Source: Lepiota brunneoincarnata
Taxonomy: Eukaryota; Basidiomycota; Agaricomycetes; Agaricales; Agaricaceae
Assembly (NCBI GenBank): GCA_023014365.1
Contig: JAEBUN010000041.1
Span: 62,001-126,000 of the forward strand
Length of the DNA stretch: 64,000 nt
Direction: 5' to 3'
Shown here: positions 52,289-62,045 of the stretch, piece by piece
Layout of the letters: each line of letters begins with the position of its first letter
How positions within the stretch are numbered: position 1 is the stretch's first letter
Notes under the pieces: model-generated
Database searches by the model: none
Told to the model about the DNA's origin: nothing
What the model saw: only the letters and a program-made list of their open reading frames with translations
Translations under genes and position numbers: made by a program

Positions 52289-53892
52289 CAGTGACCCACA
52301 AAACTATTCCAATGTTTTGTACATTTGACTTAAAGTAGTAATAACTCAATGAATAAAATGGCTAAGTTTGTGAAAATATTTACAAACATAGCAAAGTATG
52401 TTGTATCTGGCCCTGCAAAGTCACGTTATGTAATACTTCCAACTTAGGTAATTATGAATTTTGTAAGCATTTTAAGTCATTGGAACAGTTTTGTCAATGA
52501 TATATTATACCAGGCCATCCTATTATTCTAGTACTTAGAGTAGTCCCTCTTGGCTTTGAGGACAGCTGCTACTCTTCTAGGCATACTTTCAATTAACTTC
52601 TGACACTCAGAAGCTGGAATAGCATCCCACTCCTTCTCTACCCTCTGCCACAACTCCTCTATACCCTTGGGAGGAGATTTATACTCTCCTAGCTTTCTCT
52701 TCACATAATCCCATAAGTGTTCAATGGGATTAAGATCAGGTGACTGTGTTGGCCAGGTTAGGAGCATAAAATGATTTTTTTGAACCATTTTTTGGCCAAT
52801 ATACTCTTGTGTTTGGGATCATTATCTTGCTAAAAGATGATATTTCAGGGTTTAAGCTTGTACCACTAGAGACTCTTCTTCAAATCCTCCTCCAAAATTT
52901 GCACAGACAACTCTGCATCCATCCTTCCATCAATCCTCATGGCATAGCCTAGGCTATCCCACAGCATACAGCCCCAAACTGTTGCTGATCCTCCTCCATA
53001 CTTTAGAGATTCCTTAACCAATCTTTCACTGAGCCCCTCTCCCTTCTTTTTCCATGCCCACTTCCTCCCATCTGACCCCAAATGATTGATTTTGGTCTCA
53101 TCAGACTATCCAACCAGCTTCCAATCCTCCACAGTCCAATGCTGGTGTATCAGAGCAAAATCCAGTCTAGCTCTCCTATGCTTGTCAGAGAGTAAAGGCT
53201 TTTGTTGCTTGACTACAGCCTTCATTCCTGCCTGTTTGAGATGCCTTGCCACATTCTGTGAAGAGACTGATGTCCCAATGATGGGAGTAAGAGATTTGGC
53301 TATATCTACAGCAGTTTCAGCCTTGCCAGCAGAGATAAGATGGATAGCATACCAGATATCAGTAGTAGAGAGTTTTGAAGGAGGTCCTCCAAGTGATTTG
53401 ATAAGGCTGGAACAATTTTTAGAGGCTAGTCTGGATATGGTACTGCACCCAACACCAGTAATTGCCTGAATTTTAGTATAGGAATGATGAGAATTTAGCA
53501 TAGAGAGGATAGTTTTCTTTAGAGTAGAAGATAATGGCTTTATGATAAGTGGGGGGGTTGAGAATGATGGGACATGGTTGTCAGCACATCTATTTATATG
53601 TCAAAGGCATATGGTCACATAATCTTGTTGATTCACAATCAATGGAGTTATGTGATTGCTTGGATTAGTATCAAAAATCACCATTGACAAAACTGTTCCA
53701 ATGGCTTAAAATGCTTACAAAATTCATGATTACCTCATTTGGAAGTATTACATAACGCGACTTTGCAGGGTCAGATACAACATATTTGGCTATGTTTGTA
53801 AATACTTTCACAAATTTAGCCATTTTAATCATTGAGCTATTACCGCTGTAAGTCAAAAGTACAAAACATTGGAACAGTTTTATGGGTCACTG
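52289..53892 (-). mobile_element. Tc1/mariner transposon with about 215-bp inverted repeats
   Basis: 1604 bp, ends CAGTGACCCA/TGGGTCACTG, target TA duplicated (52287-52288 and 53893-53894). The inverted repeats extend from 52289 to about 52503 and from about 53678 to 53892 with scattered mismatches. Each has CCAATGTTTTGTAC near the outer end and TTGGAACAGTTTTGTCAATG near the inner end, so two possible transposase sites per arm. The transposase is on the minus strand. Confidence 0.95.
52528..53555 (-). pseudogene. Tc1/mariner transposase relic (DD34E type)
   Basis: In minus reading: the N-terminal helix-turn-helix at 53350-53501 (SYTKIQAITGVGCSTISRLA), then SLTPIIGTSVSSQNVARHLK and SDKHRRARLDFALIHQHW. 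A stop comes before SDETKINHLGSDGRKWAW (first catalytic D, about 53090). Next is SATVWGCMLWDSLGYAMRID (52866-53081), then stops and a frameshift around QDNDPKHKS (second D, near 52815). The last block is SPDLNPIEHLWDYVKRKLGE (catalytic E, 52650-52740). The usual initiator region upstream of 53501 is also open but its ATG reads ATA. Not functional. Confidence 0.9.
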
Positions 53893-54018
53893 TATAAGTC
53901 CAGCCAGTTTATGGGCAAAGAGATATAGGAAGCAAGAACTGTAAAACACTAAGATAAGGATACATAGCAATGTACTGTATCCTTATATAATACTGAGTGT
54001 GGCTATGCTCCTACTATA
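53893..54018 (-). repeat. gypsy-3 5' LTR, piece 2
   Basis: Continues the LTR from the duplicated TA (53893-53894) to the TA at 54017-54018, where the pogo-like element inserted. It contains GATAAGGATACATAGCAATG, as in the other family-A LTRs. Confidence 0.88.
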
Positions 54019-57000
54019 CTATCATAGGTCACCTACTCAGCCACCCTGGGTACTCGGCCACTGCAGTATTTGATGGCCAGTTCACAAACAAATTGGGGCA
54101 CTGTGTGCTCAAATCTCTAGCATTTAGGCAAGGGAAGCGACATACAAGCGCTGGTTCTCTGGGGTTATCCCTTTTCGCGATATGATGCGATCATCTGGGG
54201 TTGTGGTGTGTTTTGGCATGTTTTCTTAAGCTGCTGATGCTACCCGATATGGTAATGTATCCATGCAACAGCCGTTTTTTGCCCCCCTCCCCTCAAACTT
54301 GCTGCATGCATGCCTCGCCTCACTCACTCAATGACCTGCCACCATTGCTTGCGTTTACCCCTGTTCAACATCCTAAGCCCTGCTGCAAGGCTGACTGACT
54401 GACCTTCTTGATGCCTGTAAACATGTGAAAGATGCCTGGCAATCGCAAGCTCGAGGGCCAACGCAGGCACTTGTGCTCAATGGTATGTTTTTGCCATACC
54501 ATTTTCATTCATTTGACACCTTGTTCTTATTTTTAGGGATTTTTTTACTTCCGGTATGTGCATGCATACATTAAACGGCTGTTTTCTGCATGTTTGCCAT
54601 CACGAATGTGTTTCCGGTGCTGAGGTGCCACTGAGGCAAGAACGGGATTCTCGGTGCGTAGTCCTGCTATTGAACTCAATCAGAACGCCTTCTCAACACA
54701 CCTGCCTCAGGTTTTTAATGTTTGCATGCTGACCTCCATGTGGCACTAGAGCGGTTGTTTCTTTCAACTTTGCCTGCATTTCAAGTATGCATACATGCAA
54801 AAAACATTCACAACGTCCCTACCATACATGCCTACCATGCATTGTTACAGTGTTTCTTGCTTCCGGATGTCCTGCAGTGTCACAGACCATAAATACACAC
54901 ATTTTCATTGAATGACCCCCCAAACTCAAACTTGAACTCAATTCCAATCCAAATCACCTTGCTGTCCTCAGTCCATCATAACTACATCATGCCAGAGTGT
55001 ACCCCATCCCTTTCCACCAACATTCTTGCACTCCCTCAGGAAGACCGCATTCAGCTCGCTATCACAGCTATCAGCGAGGCAGGCAACAAAGCTGATGGCA
55101 CACCACAGTTGTCTTTGCGTAAGGCTGCCAGCGTGTACCAAGTGCCTCATAGCACGCTTGGAGATCATCTGAAAGGCCTCCCTACACGTGCTGAAGCACA
55201 TGCAGATCAGCGAGCGCTCTCGGCAGCCGAAGAAGAGGTCCTTGTGGAATGGGTGAAGGCATTGGGCTATCGGGGAGTACTATTGACACATGCCACTCTG
55301 ACTAAATATGCTTCTGAGATATCTGGAAAGCCCATTGGTGAGTCGTGGCCAAAGAGATTCCTTGCAAGGCACCCAGATCTCAAAGTGAAGGCGACATTGA
55401 GTTTGGAGAAATGCCATGCAAAGGTGCTCAATAGGACAGCAGTTGATGGTTTCTATGATATTTTGGAGCAGGTGGTGCACAATTTTCAGATCAAGCCAGA
55501 GAACACGTGGAATATGGATGAGAAAGGTGTCCAGCTTGGCATTGGGGCAAAGGTGGCCACAATTGTTGATCGTGACCAAGCAACGGTGTATTCTGTCGAA
55601 GATGGCAATCATGAGCTTGTGACAGTCATTGAAGCAGTTTCGGCTAATGGAGTGGCACTCTTCCCATCGGTCATTTTCCAGGGAGTGCGACGCAATCCAG
55701 AATGGGGATGGCCTGAAAACAATCCAGATGCCGCTAGGTATGTAATTGGTTTGCATTCGATTGAGCAGTATTTGATGTTTTGTCTAGTGTTTCCGTCTCT
55801 CCAAAGGGGTGGACTGACCAGGAGCTTGGCTTGAAATGGCTCAAGCGGGACTTTGAGCCAAATACCAGACCAGAGACATCCCAGGAGTACCGTCTTCTGA
55901 TTCTTGATGGACACAATTCCCACTGTACCTATCAGTTTATCAAATTTTCTGCCCAGCACTGTATCATTATCATCTGCCTTCCCTCACATACTACACACAC
56001 ATTGCAGCCTTGCGATATCGGCGTATTTGGTCCACTCGCCCGTGCATGGAAGTCCCAGGTCATGCGAGCATCACAGGAAAACATAGCAATCATGAAGGAT
56101 AATCTACTGCTTTACTACCACAACGCTCGAAGTCTCACACTCAAACCAACAACAATCCAATCAGCATTCAGAAAGACAGGAATCTACCCCCTTGATTGCA
56201 ATGCAATCCCTCTATCTGCCTTTGAACCTGCAAAAAACACAACAACTCAAGCTGCACAACCAATACCAGCTCGGCTTCCATCACTACTCACACCAACACC
56301 AGATCCATCCCCTGCAGCCTCAGTGGCGATGACACAAGTGCTGGACGTGTCACCTCCTGGGAATTCTGATGCCCCTGAACCTAGGAGCACAGATGACAGC
56401 ATGCCTGAACCACCACCACCCAACAGCGAACTTGCAGCTACAGACACAGCTGACACTGAACCCAGTCAACCTACACAACGATATCATATCAAAGTACCAT
56501 GTCCACTTCCATACACAGTATCACGGTGAGCACTCTGGGAAGAGAACAAGATGTTACGAGCAATCATTGCTGAGGTCGGCGAGGTGCTGGAGCAAGACTA
56601 CGCCCAAATGAAGTTGATGGACCCTGAAAATGAGAGGTTGCATCAAAAGGCATTTGCGAAGGGCCAATGGAGGACGGCAAAGCGGAAGCTCACCTCTGGC
56701 CAGGCACACCACATGACAGCGCCTGAGATGATTGATTTGCTCGCCAGACAGACATGGGAATCAGCTATGGCTGATGTATTCAAGAAAGCCTCAGAGCAGT
56801 TCAAGGTTAGGTGAAAGGCAATCGATGACCACCATAAAGTGCTTGCAACTGAGAGGAAGTTGGCCGATCAGGAGTGGAAGGCAGCAGAGCAGCAGGCGAA
56901 GAAAGCTGAAACCGAAGCTGAGAAGGCCAGGCTACAGGCTGAGCGAATGGCAATGCGTGGGCATGGAAGAGGTAGCCAAATCACTTGCGCATGTGGCCGT

Positions 57001-58041
57001 GGTCAAGGTCAAGGTCGTGGGCGTGGGTGTGGGCGTGGGCAAGGTGGGGGCCAAGGTGGTGCAGAACTGACCATGGCAGGAAGGCATACTGACAGTGATG
57101 AGTCTGGATTTCAATTTTCAGACTCTGATTCCGTTCCAACAGATCATGAAGACGTACCAAACCCCGATGCACCACCTGAACGTTGCCTTCCACGTGAATG
57201 CAGAGCCAGAGCACCTCGATTTCTACCAAGCGATAATGAGGAGGAGGACACCCCACCTCTGGTCAACCATCCACAGCCCAGACCTCGACCGATTCATGCA
57301 CGACAACCACCAGCAGAACAGGAAACCATTTCTGCTGGCGATCTGGGAATCCTGTTTCCGAGAGATGCAGGCGGCACCGCTACAAGCCCACCACAATCAG
57401 ATCATCATGAACTCAATACAGGAGAAAAAACCATACCATTTGACACCACACCACAAGCTCCTGAGAACCCAGCTAATCCAACCATACCACACGAGCCAGG
57501 ACACCCTACGATCAATATAGGGGGTCCAAAAGTGACAGGTGGGGATGGGATTCAGTTTGACCATAACGAGGCAGGTCCTTCAATGACTTTTCTGGGCAGT
57601 GAACCAGGACCCGGGCTAATGGCTAGCAAGGATGTTGCAACTAGCGGGCCACAAGTGAGGTGTAGTAGACGACTTGCTACAAAGATAAAATAGCATATAA
57701 CGTCACTTTTCATGTAGGTTAGACTTACCACTATACATCTGAATGCATCTGAACATCAAAAACTTGGATGTTGTGCTTTGAGCAAGGTCTGAGCGAAGCT
57801 GGGTGCAACGTTGTTTTGTTTCCCACGACTGGCTGAGTTGACAGGTTTGCTCAATTTGGCACCCTCGCCGGGAAAATATTCACAGGACCTGCAACACCAA
57901 CCCTAAAATTACAAAACATACATCCACCCCTTCCAATCATCCTAGATGACCTCTAGCCAAAGTCTCAAGGCAATTTCCTGGCTATCTATCCTGTATCCAC
58001 ATCAGGAACCCTTAGGGGGTTGAGTACCCGACCTTTGATAG
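54019..58041 (+). mobile_element. Pogo/Fot1-like DNA transposon, 4.0 kb
   Basis: Ends CTATCATAGGTC and (reversed) CTATCAAAGGTC, each followed by three variable bases and TACTCA; roughly 17 of 21 terminal bases match. TA is duplicated (54017-54018 and 58042-58043). It carries one transposase gene on the plus strand. It is nested in the LTR of gypsy-3, next to the Tc1/mariner insertion. The 5' noncoding 0.9 kb contains many GCATGCAT-like words. Confidence 0.9.
54908..57693 (+). pseudogene. Pogo-like transposase (HTH-CENPB-DDE), one intron, two in-frame TGA
   Basis: Exon 1 is 54908-55737, the intron 55738-55787 (GTATGT...CTAG, 50 nt), exon 2 from 55788. Residues about 50-85 form a psq-like helix-turn-helix (LSLRKAASVYQVPHSTLGDH). 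Residues about 100-165 are a CENPB-type DNA-binding domain (ALGYRGVLLTHATLTKYA, WPKRFLARHPDLKVK). The catalytic triad is D204 (WNMDEKG), D317 (LILDGHNSH) and D353 (LQPCDIGVF), i.e. DD35D. The first stop (TGA 56527-56529) ends a 523-aa protein. The same frame continues with LWEENKMLRAIIAEVGEVLE, a second TGA (56812-56814), a Glu/Lys coiled coil, a Gly/Arg-rich stretch and an acidic Pro-rich tail to 57693. The catalytic core is intact, so loss of function is not certain. ATG 54989 is an alternative start. Confidence 0.88.
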
Positions 58042-58043
58042 TA

Positions 58044-58202
58044 AGTAGATGGACCTGAGTAATTATGAGTCAGAGATAAAGCAACAAGGCATAAGCTAAA
58101 AATAGTTCTTCTGATGTACACTACTGATTATTTCATAGTGATATTTGATGTGAGAGTGTAAACTAAACATAACTGTCCTTCTGATATAGAATTCTGATAA
58201 CA
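58044..58202 (-). repeat. gypsy-3 5' LTR, piece 3 (outer end)
   Basis: Resumes the family-A LTR after the pogo-like element and ends TTCTGATAACA at 58202. This is the outer edge of gypsy-3; the 5 bp outside (ACTTA) would be its target duplication, but the partner was not found. Confidence 0.88.
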
Positions 58203-59290
58203 ACTTATATCTAATTTCACAATTATTGAAGTTTATTGTTATATTGAAACCTGAAATCCTCTGTCTGATTCCATGAGTCTTTTCTTCTTTGTTTGCTTGC
58301 ACCTGTTCTTGGGTGTGGAGTAACAAGGAGTAACAATAGGTCAACTCAGATTTACCATTGACATAGTCATATAGCATCCACTATACTTATATTAATTGCT
58401 ACTAGATAATAAGACCAATCTGGTTTTATAAGTCATACAATTGCCTTTATCAGTCATAGAAGACACTCATCATGCAAGGCCAATTTACCTAGTAACATCT
58501 TCCTATCATTACCAAATGCATCTACTCATCCTCCTCTTTAACTCTACAAAGGTGGAGAGGTTGTCATTTATGGTGTTCATTTTATGTATGACATGTTGTA
58601 ACAAGTGTTAGAAAATTTTTAATAGGTCAGGGCCCATAACCTGTAGAATATTTAAGTCTCAGTAGCTTGTAACACAAGTACTAATATATTATATACCTGT
58701 AGAATGTGTAAGTCTACCATAGGCATAAGTATCATAGTATAAAACATGAGTACTAAGGTGTCTAACAACAGGCTGGTAGGTATATATACTACTAACAAAT
58801 GTCTATAAATAGATAAAAACATGCCTAGTATCTATAAACAAAGTACAAACAAAAGAATCCCAAACAGGATATGTCATGGAAAATAGCTCAACAACTACTG
58901 GTTACATAATGCAACCATACACCCTGAACTGGGCATCCCTGCCCCTCTACATATGAGCCCCACTCTATCCCATCAGAACATCTTTTCTGAGAAGAGAAAC
59001 CAGGAAAATCTTTTTTTGATTCAAAACAAACATAGTCATATCCATCAAATCCACCCTGCCATGCAGCCACCCATAAAGGTCTTCCCCAGGACATACCTTA
59101 ATAGTGATAGGATAACATGTGACTAGAAAACTTTGGTCAGGCTGACAGCACAAAGACCTGGGTCACAACTCCTACTCTCATATGCACTCACCAAACATAT
59201 ATTAGGGTTGTCTCCCAGACATGTCCCTGAGGCACCCCTAGCTAGCATTAGCCATCTTCCATCCTCGGATACAGCCGCGGGGAGCCCTTG
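58203..59290. other. A/T-rich flank without recognised features
   Basis: About 1.1 kb with no supported gene. It is CpG-poor like the transposon region, so the boundary to CpG-rich sequence lies near 59.3 kb rather than at the LTR edge. Confidence 0.45.
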
Positions 59291-60056
59291 AGAACTAAAA
59301 AAAAAAAAAGTTCGGGACCCGAGCAAGTAAGTCCATGCTTACGAGCCTCGAGTCACCTCGAGGCGGAAGAAAGAATTGAAACACAACAATATGTCGGGAA
59401 TCGAGTTGTCCGAGGACCACCGATATGCGAGTTCAGCGCCGACGACGATCCGGCTCGCACCACGATCCCTAACGCAAAAGAAGCCAAGGGCTTGGGAAGA
59501 AGCAGCCCCCCTCAACCATTCACCTTGCGTCGAAACAGTGGAAACAGTAAACCGAAATCAAAACTCGCCCACAAAACCTTACACCGAAGCAATCTAAACG
59601 TCTCAGGGCACACCCCTTCTCGTCATTTTTATTCGGATCCGATTTAATGAATGCCCGAGGACCCACAAATTGATAACCGAAGGGAGCCCTCAAACACTGG
59701 ATGGGTAGGGGGGGGGGGGGGGGGGGAACAAGTAGGGAGTAAAACTGGGGTGCTAGCATTGTGGACGAGCCTCTTCTCCCGTTTTCACCCGAGAGGGAGG
59801 GAGGGAGGGAGGGGGGGTAAACATAAAAACCGAAAGATTAAGGGTCATCGCTACCGCTTCAGATCATACCTGAAGATCACCGACTTCAAATTAACCGTTG
59901 AGGGTGTTGCGGACCCACAAACAATTTTGTGTGTGCACCTGTTCTATTCTCGTGCGAAATTGCTGGGGCCGTATATCCGCGCCTCCACAGGCTCCATCCA
60001 TCCATACCTATCTGCATCTGGGGCTTCACCCCCTCCACCCCCCAAACTTGACAAAC

Positions 60057-60093
<37 letters not shown>

Positions 60094-60923
60094 GTTTTTC
60101 CACCTTGCTTCTCCCACCCTACACGGGTGCACATGGTTTATTTTCAGCACCGGCACGTCAAAAACGAGGGTGGCAGGTCGTACCCAGTAGTTTGGTTAGG
60201 CCTCTGACCAATCAGCCCTTCCCACCCCCCTTCTCCTCCTCGAATAAACTCGCCTTCTCCTCGTTGGCGAAGAGGTTCCTAGAATGCAGGGTTCTGATGA
60301 TAAGATGATGATATAATATGTGGTGTTCAGATGTAAAAAAAACAGCTCTCTCGCATCATGAAAAATTTTACGGAACGCGGATTGGCTGGATGTAGACGGA
60401 GAGAGTGAAGATCAGTGACACACTGTGTAAGCAAAAAAAGGTGCAAACACGCGCCCACTTGATTTCCAACACACTCGGTTGGCGGGAGCGGAGTTGTGGA
60501 ATATGTAGTGGCGGTTGCCGCGCTTCCTGGTTCCTGATATGGTGTCTCAGTGTTCCATCCAGTCAGGGATACAGATTGAACGAATCGGAGCAAGTGGCAT
60601 CAGACCGTTGTCGACGACACAGGACACTTCCGGATGGGAGATCCTCCGCTCAAATCCAATACCATTGAGACCCGGAGAGAATCACACCCTGAAGGGGATA
60701 ACAAGTAAATGCTTTAGATCTTCCACTCTCCTTGCTTGCAAACAAGCTCGCTCACAAGGGAGCAAACATCCTAATAATGATAATATACATTATATGCACT
60801 GAGAGCCAGTTCCATCCTGAGTCGAGAGGCAAGACAGATCCAGATTAAGGGGTTCAAGGCCGCTCAGAATCCGCTCAGCACATGCTCAAACTCGCCCGCC
60901 TCTGTGGATCCAGCCTCCCCGAG
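59291..60923. other. CpG-rich intergenic stretch with simple repeats
   Basis: It contains an A13 run (about 59297), a G run of about 20 (59708-59727), a GGGA repeat (about 59793-59817) and a GA dinucleotide repeat (60059-60088). ORFs here (for example 59651-60190) read through simple repeats and are not convincing. It is downstream of the F-box gene. Confidence 0.5.
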
Positions 60924-62045
60924 TCACGATACCCCTCCCGCTGCACCTAAATCTATTTCCCAATCTACTTTTGAGTGTCCCCACCTCCGGCGGGGTTTTG
61001 TTTCGTTGTTTTCGGGCGGTAGCACAAGGATTTCGATAGGTTCCTCGTCAAGGACGCTGAACCATCGTTCCCAGTCCGGGGAATACTCCGGTTCGCGGGC
61101 ATCGAAAACTATCGAATTTGGGTATCTTGCGCGATAGGCAGCGGCTGCTTCCCAGATATCCTGAGCGCCGTTACCAATTACGTTCTCCCATTCGACACAG
61201 GGAGGGTGAGGGTCCGGAAGAATGTAAAACTTGGAGGAGGAGAGGGAGAGATTAAGATGTGTCCGCCAGGGTAGCAAAAGGCTCATGTAATGTTCATAAT
61301 CATTATTTAGAGGATTAAGAGGTGGAGGTCGGGGAAAGAACGACAAGGCGAGGACAAGCGACCGTAAATTGGGCAGAGTCTCTGGGTCGAGGAGCCATTC
61401 AAGCTTTGCAGCTATTCGACGTATGGTGTCCTCTGAGTGCTCCGCATGAGTAGCCACGGCGAGGTGGGTGAGTTTGGGGAGATCGCAGAGAGTCGACCGT
61501 CCATGAGAGTCGACACTGGAAGTATACAAGCGTGTCACGTCTGCGAAGATAGGGTCGCGCCAGTTGACTGGACGCGGGCAGCCGTGGTGGAGGAGCATGA
61601 TGTATTTTGGCCTGATGTTGTTTGCCCTCAGCCAGAATGCGTTCGAGGAGAGGTTGCGCGAAGTGATGGCGAGATGTTGGAGGCGTGAGAAGACCGAGCC
61701 AATGGTATCAAGCGCATTCTCGATGGAAGGAAGGTTGGTGGGGAGGAGGAGGGCAAGGGAGAGAACGTTGTAGGTAGAGAGGAGACGCGGAGGGTCTGGT
61801 CGTTTGTCCCTCAGTTTGTGGTGAAAGGACGGGGGTGGATGGATAGTCCGGGTGAAGGCAGCAAGGTCGGCGATGTTCTCGATGAGGAGGTGACGGAAGA
61901 CGATGGGGAGGACGAGGACATTGATGTCGCGAGAGACGAGGCGCAGCGAGCGGGCGTCGTCGGGATCGTCGAGGGCGACGAACTCGAGGATAAGGCGCTT
62001 GAGCTCGACGGGGAGGGCGGGCCAAACGATCATGGTGGAGGGCAA
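60924..62045 (-). CDS. F-box-like protein, 373 aa, probable host gene
   Basis: Uninterrupted ORF starting MPSTMIVWPALPVELKRLIL. Residues about 6-50 match an F-box: LPxEL start, LILEFVALDDPDDARSLRLV and SRDINVLVLPIVFRHLLIEN. The rest is Leu-rich with irregular LRR-like pieces (FSRLQHLAITSRNLSSN, LPKLTHLAVATHAE, LPNLRSLVLALSFF) and a C-terminal region with VEWENVIGNG and SPDWERWFSVLDEEPIEILV. F-box proteins dock substrates onto SCF ubiquitin ligases through Skp1; basidiomycetes have large families of this form. Codons are CpG-rich and undamaged. No intron is needed. The substrate is unknown. Confidence 0.85.
   Translation of the reverse strand: MPSTMIVWPALPVELKRLILEFVALDDPDDARSLRLVSRDINVLVLPIVFRHLLIENIADLAAFTRTIHPPPSFHHKLRDKRPDPPRLLSTYNVLSLALLLPTNLPSIENALDTIGSVFSRLQHLAITSRNLSSNAFWLRANNIRPKYIMLLHHGCPRPVNWRDPIFADVTRLYTSSVDSHGRSTLCDLPKLTHLAVATHAEHSEDTIRRIAAKLEWLLDPETLPNLRSLVLALSFFPRPPPLNPLNNDYEHYMSLLLPWRTHLNLSLSSSKFYILPDPHPPCVEWENVIGNGAQDIWEAAAAYRARYPNSIVFDAREPEYSPDWERWFSVLDEEPIEILVLPPENNETKPRRRWGHSKVDWEIDLGAAGGVS

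Larger units (their letters stand above)
27166..58202 (-). mobile_element. gypsy-3: family-A chromovirus split by five insertions
   Basis: Homologous blocks in minus orientation are collinear with gypsy-2: 5' LTR (52179-52288, 53893-54018, 58044-58202), leader and gag (51635-52178, 48960-49997), pol (47801-48959, 39049-39966, 27700-29227) and ORF3 (27166-27699). The interruptions are the pogo-like element 54019-58041, Tc1/mariner 52289-53892, the family-C copy 49998-51634, gypsy D2 39967-47800 and element E 29228-39048 (which contains gypsy D1). The 3' LTR was not found; homology stops at 27165. The original element would be about 9 kb. Confidence 0.9.

Noticed and set aside
59651..60190. 179-aa ORF in the right flank
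   Set aside because: It reads through a G run, GGGA repeats and a GA repeat and has no domain-like segment.
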